From assembly GCA_905250885.1 (NCBI GenBank), contig CAJNOQ010001647.1:1-29663 (forward strand): a stretch of DNA of 29,663 bases. The letters are read 5' to 3'. Origin of the DNA: Didymodactylos carnosus. Taxonomy: Eukaryota; Rotifera; Eurotatoria; Philodinida; Philodinidae. Position numbers and translations under genes: made by a program. Under the pieces are notes generated by a model that saw only the letters and a program-made list of their open reading frames with translations, was not told the DNA's origin and ran no database searches. Of this stretch, positions 21,575 to 29,663 are shown piece after piece (the first letter of the stretch is position 1; each line of letters opens with the position of its first letter).

Positions 21575-22461
21575 TAATATATTCAGTATGTACGCCTTAC
21601 TGTGACTTTTAACACTGGGATTAAAAGATTAATAAGCCTCGTGTTGATGTTGGTATAAAAAGGGAGAAAATCCAGAGAGGAAAAGATTCGTCATCAACTA
21701 GTTACGTGTCGTGACTCATTTACTTTCGATTGGATCATAATAGCCAATGATGTCTAGTTCTAGATCGCTGCAAAAATACTTTAGATCAGCAGTGGATTCA
21801 AATTTGAATTTAGTGACGAACAATTTTCAAGACGTCAAGCTGAAAATAAAGCAATCTTATCTTCTAGCATCAAATTTCAACATATTCTTTTTAAATGAGG
21901 TTGAAGGAACGGTTTATTGGTTACCCCGCCAATGGTAATTTATTGACAATTTTTCTTGGAGCGCATGGGCAATCAGTAAAAGACAACTGGAAAGCAAGCG
22001 CTTGGAAAGCGGTTGTTCTTCGCCGCGCTTAACGGAAAAGATATTAGATTAGAATCGCGCAAGGCCGAATTGAAACTAGTTCTTACTTTTTAATCAGGTG
22101 CGTCGTGAGAATTTTTTCAGGGAAAGCGCCTGCCAGCCAAAGAGGTTTCGTACGCGTACTACATTTTTCATCCTAGACTGTTCTTCATCCTTCTGTTGCT
22201 CACTCTATAGGTAGGGCTGGGTCCATTTATATACTCTCAGTCATGAGCCTATCTTTTAGGCGAACAATAGGTTCATTACGGGTGAGCTCATCCTCTAACT
22301 AAATGGATTTTCTTACTAGAATACTAATACTGCAAAACATCTACAATAGCTTTAATGACTAAAGATGCAATGAAGCTTTATCAGTATAGAAGAGGACTAA
22401 TTTTTCTTCCTCATAAGATCGCTGCAATCAGACCTATTAGCGTGAAAAATAACGAAACAAG
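21575..22461. other. Stretch without a supportable gene
   Basis: One 63-codon frame from ATG 21747 has no similarity and no clear splice partners. A locally more GC-rich patch at about 21960-22060 (GCGCATGGGC, CGCCGCGCTTAACGG) stands out from the AT-rich surroundings without explanation. Confidence 0.4.
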
Positions 22462-22522
22462 ATGATCCGTCAGAGAATTCTTGTTATTCTTCTTATTATT
22501 TTTTCTTTCTTGAATGCGAAAG
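22462..22522 (+). pseudogene. Orphan signal-peptide-like first exon
   Basis: ATG 22462 opens 20 codons that read as a signal peptide: a basic start (MIRQR), a hydrophobic core (ILVILLIIFSFL) and NAK at the end. It closes at a donor-like AAAG|GTAACG. Two acceptors downstream (TTATCATGTTTTAG near 22618 and CTTACTTTTTAG near 22784) both lead to stops within a few to about 23 codons, so no continuing gene could be built. It is either a remnant of a secreted-protein gene, a gene with unseen exons, or chance. Confidence 0.3.
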
Positions 22523-22823
22523 GTAACGTTCGTCAATTACTCTTTTTCTGCTGCTATAAATATCTAAAGCCTATCTAATGTTCAAAAACTGACAAAACAA
22601 TATTTATCATGTTTTAGACATTTTTCTCTTTTCGATGCAATTTTTATTTTTACACCTACACTACTGCTTCATTCATTTTCATCTGTAAATTACTTTTCGT
22701 TATTGTTCATTCGTAATAAGACGCTAGCAGGTTAATTCATACTAGATATTTACTTTGTAAATGAACATCATTCTTACTTTTTAGTATATATTCGAACATT
22801 CACTTGAAATCACAATTGTTATT

Positions 22824-22973
22824 ATGGGTACTAATTTATCAAAAACTGAACCATCTACAATAAAGGCATTGTAGAAGACTCAAATGGATATTTATTTGGA
22901 CATTCAAATAGTCGATTTCAGTCATTTGAAAAATTAAAAACTGTTTTAAAAGCAGAATTAAAACATAGTCGAG
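22824..22973 (+). pseudogene. Coding-like fragment with a frame break
   Basis: From ATG 22824 a frame reads MGTNLSKTEPS and stops at about 22872. A neighbouring frame then continues with balanced, protein-like composition (IVEDSNGYLFGHSNSRF, then FEKLKTVLKAELKHSR) to a donor-like CGAG|GTACC at 22973. The composition differs from the surrounding AT-rich noncoding sequence. The family is not recognised. It may be a frameshifted gene remnant; the MG start would be myristoylation-compatible if real. Confidence 0.25.
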
Positions 22974-24410
22974 GTACCATCTTCTCTATCTATTTATACT
23001 ATGAAGGATGTTTTTTTCTTCTCCAGTAAGTTATCTCAAAAATATGTATTTAAAAGAAAGTGTAAAGTAGCTACTGGTTTTAATGTGAGAAGAAGAAAGC
23101 AAGTTTCAAAATATGAGCAGACTACGTGCCAAAGTTGATTGTTTAAATGAAATTGCATTTTTATAAACTCTATGAAATGGCTCTAGACTGTGATTCAAAG
23201 TTTTTTATAAGAGTTTTTCAGAACTTTTCTGATTTCTGATCTGACTAGAGGATGATGAAAATAATTTCTCCTGATTCACAGACTAAGTAACAAATACACA
23301 TAAAATTTTATATTTTTACTAGCTACGAACTGAACTTATTGAAAGTTTTTCCTGAGTACTAGATTTAAAAAAGTGAAATGGACTCGATTTTTAGAGTCTT
23401 TATGTCCAGATCTGCTACATACTTTTTAATAATTCCACTTAAATGGCAATTATCAATGAATAATAAAATATGTTCAAATATGTAACACAATACCAAGCCG
23501 TATAAATACTGTCTTCATCTAAGAACAACTGAATTTACATTTTGATCACATACAGGGAGAAATAATACTTTTATTTCCTCAACATGCTTATCTTATTTTG
23601 ATGTTATCCAGTGTATCTTTTTAGATGAAGTTGTTACCGATGCTGTCATTATTAGCTGTGAAGGCAGTTATTTACTCGATAGAAATTATTTTTGAAAAGA
23701 TTTATTCTAGAAACCGTTTATTTTCATGATAAATTCTATCACAATTATCAGGTGATGATATACAAATATCGGAATAGATTCCAACACGTTCTATAATTGA
23801 AAATCTAAGAAATGAAGATAATATAGTAATGACGTAAAACTTACCATCATTACTGTTTTTATATTTCAGATTTTATAATAGTGACAAGTATCAATTTGAT
23901 ATTCATTCAAGTATCATGACTTAGAAAGGATTTAATAATCGAGAAGTTGAGGAAAAAGTTTGCTTTCACTAATATTCTGTATCATTTATTTGATTATTGA
24001 TCACTTTTGGTCGTATTGTACGTATGCTTGTATCAAACTAAAGTTATATATATTTGCTTGTTTATTACACGTAGTACTATATCTATTTACAAAGATAAAG
24101 ACACTCATCTTCCTCATATACAAGAAGTAGGAGTGTGGAGCGTCATACTCGATCAAATTAAATTAAATCAATTTTAAATACTCACAAAAATATTTCTACT
24201 GGTCTATCCAGAGTATCTCATCTCTCTTTTAGTTACGTAGCATGTTATTTATTAGCGTATATTCCAGCCATGATGGTAATTTCATCCTTAATTTTTGTAA
24301 TTCTTTTTTATGTAAATAAATTCAAATCGGTCTTATCGAGTAGCAAACTTGATTTTTTTTCTGTTGTTAAATAAATTTTATTAATTTAAATATTTTTTGA
24401 TTTTTTTTCT
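22974..24410. other. Stretch without a gene upstream of RPS27A
   Basis: AT-rich; no frame with similarity or reliable splice pairs on either strand. The last few hundred bases should include the RPS27A promoter, but no motif is clear. Confidence 0.4.
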
Positions 24411-24435
24411 TCTAGATAAATCGTTGAAGCTGAAG
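24400..24435 (+). promoter_or_regulatory. Acceptor-like site before the RPS27A start codon
   Basis: A strong pyrimidine tract and AG (TTTTTTTTCTTCTAG, AG at 24414-24415) precede a 20-base leader and ATG 24436. This fits spliced-leader trans-splicing or a 5' UTR intron. Confidence 0.6.
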
Positions 24436-25060
24436 ATGCAGATCTTCATACGAACACTCGATAATCGTACATTACCATTCAGTGTTGAATCAGATGATAC
24501 TATAGATGATATTAAAGAATTTATTGAACAACGAGAAGGTTTGTTTATCCTTGTTACCTGTTATTCTGTCAAACAGAAATAAATTTGTGTGTTTTTGTTT
24601 GTAGGTATTCCAGCAGATGAACAACGTTTAATATTAGGTGGTAAACAATTGAATGATGAATTAACACTGGAAGAATGTGAAGTTGAAGATAAATCAACGT
24701 TATTTGTATTATTGGATCTTGAAGGAGGTGGCAAAAAACGAAAAAAGAAAACGTATAGTACACCGAAAAAAAATAAACATAAACGAAAGAAGGTCAAATT
24801 AGCTGTATTAAAATATTACAAAGTAAGAATCAATGACTAAATTTTCGTTTTAGGTTTTATTTATTTAACAAGATATTAAAATTGAGTTTTAAATTTTTAT
24901 TTAGGTTGAAGATACCGGTAAAATTCGTCGATTACGCCGTGAATGTCCATCGAAACAATGTGGAGCTGGTGTATTTATGGCTAGCCATCATGATCGTAAT
25001 TATTGTGGAAAGTGTTGTTTAACATACATGTTCAAAAAACCGGAAGGAGAAGAAGAATAA
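24436..25060 (+). CDS. RPS27A: Ubiquitin-like/ribosomal protein eS31 (S27a) fusion
   Basis: Three exons: 24436-24538, 24605-24822 and 24905-25060 (TAA); 158 aa, close to the usual 156. Residues 1-76 are a ubiquitin-fold domain ending GG (75-76). Residues 77-158 are eS31, a small-subunit ribosomal protein, with the basic [20 protein letters not shown] stretch and a zinc-finger type Cys set (CPSKQCG, YCGKCC). The eS31 part is highly conserved. The ubiquitin part is not: Lys6, 11, 29, 33 and 63 are replaced, Arg72 is Asp and Arg74 is Glu, while Lys27, Lys48, Ile44 and GG75-76 remain. After cleavage the leader would not be expected to work as normal ubiquitin; it may act only as a folding partner, as proposed for other diverged leaders on ribosomal proteins. 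Introns are 66 and 82 bases. AATAAA lies at 25217. Confidence 0.96.
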
Positions 25061-25216
25061 ATTATAATAATCCAAACATAAATGCAAGATTTTTTTAGAT
25101 TCTTGTTTAATTTTATGAAAATCATCAACGTTGATTTGATGTTTTTGTTTTGTTAAATTGTTTACCATCGTTTATTTTCAAACAATAACAACCAGAAAAC
25201 ATCCTTGTTTTTTGAA

Positions 25217-25222
25217 AATAAA
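25217..25222 (+). promoter_or_regulatory. Candidate poly(A) signal of RPS27A
   Basis: AATAAA lies 157 bases after the RPS27A stop. It is the clearest signal downstream of this highly expressed gene. Confidence 0.55.
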
Positions 25223-25802
25223 GTATGGCAACAAATTAGTTATCACTCAGACATTTGAGTATTATTAAGCAAAATTATGGGTTAATGAAACATCTTTCAT
25301 AGCGATTAGCTACCACCGTTTATTTCAAGAACATTTGATACATATTGAAAGCTAAAGTGGCAAGGGGGAAAAGGCTACTCCGGGAGCTTTCCGGAGCCGT
25401 TGAGATGCTTGAGATGTTCAACATCCGATGCTGATGCGATGCTCTCCGGTGTTGACGGATGCTCCGATGCTAAGAAAGAAAAAGTCGCCTTTTCCTCCTT
25501 ATAAAATGATATCGTAGTTTTTAAATGGTGATACTTCTACCTTCAAACTTTTTAAATTTTCACTTTATCACAGTATTCTAGACGTGTCTAAAGTAATTTT
25601 GTCTCTGATTTAGCAGCTAAAATTGTTTTTATCTGACTGTATGTTAGATTGTATAAATCAAACATACAACTATTAATTAAATAGATTTAGCTAGTTATGT
25701 AGCTTTCACAATTTCACAATACAGCACATATACAATTAGATATTATTGTTTAATGAGTTCATTTTCTTTTTTATCGTTATACACAGATGCTAATGTTTTC
25801 GT
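25223..25802. other. Gap between convergent RPS27A and TTLL genes, with GC-rich repeat patch
   Basis: Between about 25360 and 25470 the sequence turns GC-rich and repetitive, with several GATGCT, CCGATGC and CCGGAG words in both orientations. The rest is AT-rich 3' flank with no gene. Confidence 0.5.
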
Positions 25803-28772
25803 TTAAAAAGTTCGTTCATATGAGCTTGTTAGGGACGATTCGTTAAGTGCAGTATCTGCAATAACCTTTAAAGGCTTGTCATCATATGTTTGTTCCAAAG
25901 CGGTATTCTCTATACTTGTAGCAGTTGGTGTAAGATTTGTTGCTATTTCTGTTACGTCCGATGAACTTTTAGGACTAATATCATCATTTTTTAATGGTAT
26001 TTTATTATTTTTGGGAGTTGGCTGTTGTCGCTGTATCATACTCATAGAGGGAATGCTATTTCGCTGTGAATGTTTTTTTTTTATTGAAAATGTTGGAGAT
26101 ACTGTAATTTCACGTTTTTTTCGAATGATAAACGAGTTACTAACAGATATTGGCCGTTTAGTATTATTTTTCAACATCATTTGTGAACGATTTGGAAGTT
26201 TGATAGATTGTTTTGTTTTAATATTTGTTTGTAAACGTTCAAGTTCAATATCATCGTCATGTTTTAATGATTCAATATTAGCATTTGCTAAATTTCGAAG
26301 TGGATCCTTTTGAGATGATAATCCATCTTGACTTTCACTAGTTCGTGCTGGTATTATTGTAGCTGCTGTTTTGACACGTGAACGACTTAAACGTGTATTA
26401 TTGTTGTCTCTTATGGTATAACGCGATACAGTTGGTGAACGTTGAATAAAACTGTGATTTTCATCCGGAATAAGTGATACATTATCGTCATCGTCATTAT
26501 AAATAAGATGATAATTTTTTAAACATTCTATCGGTAATAATGGTTTTCCACTTTTATTTTTCTGAAAACATTCCCATACAATATCTAAAATAGGTGAATA
26601 TTTTGATTTGAATTTATACTCATGACAAGTGTATGTATTCACCTAATGTTTCTTCAAAGAGTGGTTTTGTTGTGGTATTTACTCGTGTATTACCCCATCT
26701 AAAGCAAGATACATTTTTATAATAAAAGATTTTTAATTGATCTCCTAAATTTACCCTACACCTGGATTATCATTAATTTCCAACAACCAAATTCGAAAAT
26801 TTTCATCCAAAAGAAAATCACAACCATAGATGCCAAAAAAACCCGGTGTACAAGTTAATCTATGTCTACTAGCACGAATAACATGACGAATAATCGATTG
26901 CATTCTTATCTTAAATAATGAGTAAAACAACTATTTGTAAAAAGAATATGATAACTATTTTAGCTATTTATGATACCTGCATGACTTTCATTACCCAGTC
27001 TTCACACATGTTAGGGTTAAACGGTCGAAAACATTGATTAAAATAATGATTTAATTGTGTCATTGTCATTCCCGTATTTTCTTGTGAAAATGCATATCGA
27101 TAATGATTTTCTTGAACGGACTAAAAAGCGTAAATAATGAACAAAAAAACTATTTAATCTATACTAAAAACATACCAAATTTGTTAAATGTGTTGCACGA
27201 TCAAAATCAAATTCTCGATATAAATTGAGTGATAATCTTACAACAGACGCAATATGATTATAAAATACCAACAACGGTTTAGCCCATGCAATAAGAAAAT
27301 GAACGCGGATATCGAATTTCTTGCCTTTGATTAAAAGTGGCCGAGCAATATATCTAAAGAAAAAATATATTTCTACTGTAATAAACTTAATTTTGATTTG
27401 AAAATTTTTTTCGAGAGAATTTTCTTGTGACCTACACGAGAGAAAATGAAATTTCAAGAAACTGTTTTTCTCTTTCTTTCACAGTTGAGAATGAGTTATA
27501 ATTCAGCCCACACACATTATATATCTTTTAGTTAGAAATATAAGTATTTGGAAAATTCAACCTGTCAATGATAGATACTTGCTCTTGCATAAGATAACCT
27601 GGAAGTTTTGGTTGATATTGCAAACGATTTCCTATTCCCACTTTCAACTTGAATATTGAATTGAGGTCAGAATTTACTGTAATGACATAAATTCCCCGTC
27701 CTTGAATAAATAAATAAAAATGATTATTATTTAATTATACGTGTCAGTGTGTTCCTACCAGCATAACTATAACGTGGTTTGCATATCCAAGTTCGATTGT
27801 GTTCTGTAAATAGACAAAACAATCTAGCTAGATTAAATAATAATTGTAACTATATTTTTAATCATTTTTATATTTCTCGTCAAAGTGTGGGTTCTTCTTA
27901 TGTGTTTTTGTATATATTTCAAGTTGAGGCAATAAAAAAGTCTGACAATCTAAATTAACTGTCATCCGTGTTATGTATTTTTTAATACTAGCTCTAAGTC
28001 AAAAAAACAGAAAAGACGTTATTTTTACTAATCATTAACTTGAGAGATAGAATTAATAAGGAAGAATAGGAAAAAGAAAGCAAAGAACAAGGTTTTACTT
28101 TTGTTAAAGAGTTAAAAAGAAAATCACATAAAAAAGGATGTTTATGTTTAATATGCATTATTCTTTTTTTGACTATCAAAACATAAATGTCTCTTAGATT
28201 ACTTACTTTTATATATTCGAAGAAATTCATTAACTTCATTTTCATTATCCAGAACGAATGTCACAGGTAAAAAACTATAAATATGTATTTCACCCTCTTT
28301 TTGTCGTCGATTGATAACATATTCTTGAATTGTATACCACAAATTGACTTTGTCTGAAAAATAGATTTGACCCGGAATATTATTCACTAGTTGTTCGCCT
28401 AAATAGAGAGAAAAAAAATAAGGATATAAAATATTTTCAATTGAAAGCAGTTAGAGCAGAAATTTGATTTTTAACTTTGAATTATGTAGATATGATTACT
28501 CTTTTGGGTTTTTTTAAGTTCATCTCCTCTAAGAGCCAGAATACTATAATAGCTCATATATTGTCACCTGCTTCAAATTTACTCCAATCAACATTTCGTT
28601 CTAAACACCATTTTATCGTAAACCGAGTATAATTTCGATCTTTTGTTCGAATCCATCCGCGCTTTTCGAGTATATCTGATATTCTAGAAAGAATAATTAA
28701 TAAGATTGTATGTCTCTTGTATCCCTCTCTATACGCCGCATATTTTCTAAGTATTTGATTGTAGTTAATCAT
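25803..28772 (-). CDS. TTLL10: Tubulin-tyrosine-ligase-like protein (TTLL10-type)
   Basis: Nine exons keep frame: 28772-28568, 28398-28207, 27803-27759, 27700-27562, 27353-27176, 27120-26977, 26909-26755, 26698-26643 and 26584-25803 (TAA); 631 aa if ATG 28772 is used. TTL-domain marks in order: GWIRTKDRNYTRFTIKW (about 40-56), WICKP with K141, the glycine loop AGRGIYV (147-153), PLLIKGKKFDIR (199-210), HLTN, GCDFL and WLLEINDNPG with Mg ligands E345 and N347. These enzymes use ATP to add Gly or Glu to tubulin or other proteins, typically in cilia. The order and wording resemble TTLL10 (polyglycylase group), but the subtype is by eye. A Ser/Lys-rich, probably disordered tail of about 240 residues follows the domain. 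The first exon is doubtful: TTCTTTCTAG at 28684 is a good acceptor, so earlier exons may lie upstream and the residues before about 31 may be intron. Confidence 0.9.
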
Positions 28773-29557
28773 TAACTTTCGTGATCATTTTCCCAAGTGG
28801 AAAAGTAAAAAGTTTTGTATATTCATAACATACAGACTTTGGTTTTATTTTTCTCATCTGTACTTCTAAGTCTGAAGAAAAAGTCTTTTTAACCGCAATA
28901 AATCAAAGAATTCGGGGGAGGGAGCGGGTGTGTTGGTGTTTATGGTGAACCACAGGAAAATAAATCTGTCGCCTTTCAATAAATTGTATTGAGTTTTCAA
29001 GTCTTCATGTGATGTAGATTGGTCACTCCGATACGTGCTTTACGATTGTATTTCCAATTTTCTCTTCGTATTCTCTTGATCCATGGATATAATATTTATA
29101 CATTCGATTATTAAACCCCATAATCATCTTGTGGTAATTATCGACAACTCACTGTGTTAAGGGTGTGTTGGATGCATTTTGAAGGAATATTTGGTCGAAG
29201 TCTTTGTTTAAGGATAATCTTACTAAGGGAACATTATGGCTTTACGGAAGCGTTTTGTCGCTACCTTAAACTACGTTATATAGAATTACTGTAAAATTCT
29301 ACTTATGAGGGAACCACCTCAAGTGTTTCCGAGCTTTTTCATCGAAACATACAAAGGCATAGGTTATCGCTGAAGCTGATTTCGAATATTCTAGTGGGAG
29401 CGGCATATGGACCCTTGGAGACCCGGTTTTCTAGAAAACCAGTTTTTCAGAAAGTCTAAAAATATAACCAAAACTTTTCTTAATAACGCATGATTGTAGC
29501 CCGCACATTTCTGATTAAAATGAGACATTCTCAGCTCGACACGACCTTTCTTTGCAA
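28773..29557. other. Stretch without a supportable gene upstream of TTLL
   Basis: The missing 5' exons of the TTLL gene might lie here or beyond the window, but no frame with the expected N-terminal TTL motifs was found. At 29305-29460 the sequence carries words shared with other repeats in the window: GAGGGAACC as in the 18747 foldback, and the palindrome GGTTTTCTAGAAAACC resembling the 2460-2790 arms. Confidence 0.45.
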
Positions 29558-29662
29558 AGTCATACAATTTACAAGAAAAGCTCTAAATGTTCATTGTCAG
29601 CTCAAAGCTACAGAAAAATAAGAAGAAATAAATTTAGGGCTTTTCTTGTAAATTGTATGACT
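29558..29662. repeat. Foldback element 6: 31-bp inverted repeat at the window edge
   Basis: Bases 29558-29588 are the reverse complement of 29632-29662 with one mismatch, around a 43-base spacer. The core word is CATACAATTTACAAGAAAAG. The pairing reaches the last bases of the window, so the element may be larger. Confidence 0.85.
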
Positions 29663-29663
29663 G

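Noticed and set aside
24561..24797. Two minus-strand frames over RPS27A
   Set aside because: Antisense shadows of the RPS27A middle exon.
25876..26313. 145-codon open frame on the plus strand
   Set aside because: It is antisense to the tail exon of the TTLL gene, which continues the TTLL frame; the composition (Cys/Phe/Ile-rich) looks like a shadow.
26585..26642. In-frame reading from GTG 26642 as the start of a separate 279-aa protein
   Set aside because: The stretch is better read as a 58-base intron (GTGAAT..TATTTTAG). Splicing it out gives ETLDIVWECF, matching TTLL10-type sequence and joining the tail exon to the TTLL gene.
1..29663. CRISPR arrays, tRNA and rRNA genes, bacterial operons
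   Set aside because: No regularly spaced direct repeats, no cloverleaf with a proper T-loop and acceptor, and no rRNA-like conserved blocks were found by eye on either strand.

Overview
The window looks like nuclear DNA of a small, AT-rich, intron-containing animal genome, most likely a bdelloid rotifer. This is inference from four things: many introns of about 50-60 nt with GT..AG ends; acceptor-like AGs 1-20 nt upstream of three start codons, as expected with spliced-leader trans-splicing; animal gene families (paired-like homeobox, MCFD2, RPS27A, TTLL) beside a bacterial-style GH130 enzyme; and abundant foldback repeats. No bacterial, organellar or viral gene set is present.

Layout. 1-3.1 kb is repeat-rich and holds three foldback elements (5-164, 951-1268, 2318-3098). 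A possible small two-exon gene lies at 3956-4284 (+). From 12482 down to 4902 (-) there are two tandem paired-like homeobox genes of Prop1 type. The upstream copy A (8313-12482) has four exons and 367 aa. The downstream copy B (4902-6443) has recognisable counterparts of exons 2-4 but no recognisable exon 1. A long stretch without genes (12.6-15.5 kb) is followed by a decayed non-LTR reverse transcriptase (15533-16090, +). A secreted GH130-like glycosidase/phosphorylase gene (16635-17774, -) follows, then a 500-bp foldback (18747-19244). Next is a four-exon MCFD2-type EF-hand gene (20202-21042, -), another foldback (21246-21574) and two orphan coding-like fragments (22462-22522 and 22824-22973, +). 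RPS27A (24436-25060, +) carries a strongly diverged ubiquitin-like leader. The window ends with a nine-exon TTLL10-like gene (25803-28772, -) whose 5' end is not resolved, and the start of a hairpin cut by the window edge (29558-29662).

The genes do not form a pathway or operon. The most informative points are the tandem homeobox pair with identical intron positions and phases and an apparently single first exon, the RPS27A leader that has lost most ubiquitin hallmarks, the GH130 gene as a candidate horizontal acquisition, and a set of unrelated-sequence foldback elements. Exon coordinates were assigned by eye from frame continuity, GT/AG ends and family similarity; no alignment or transcript was available.
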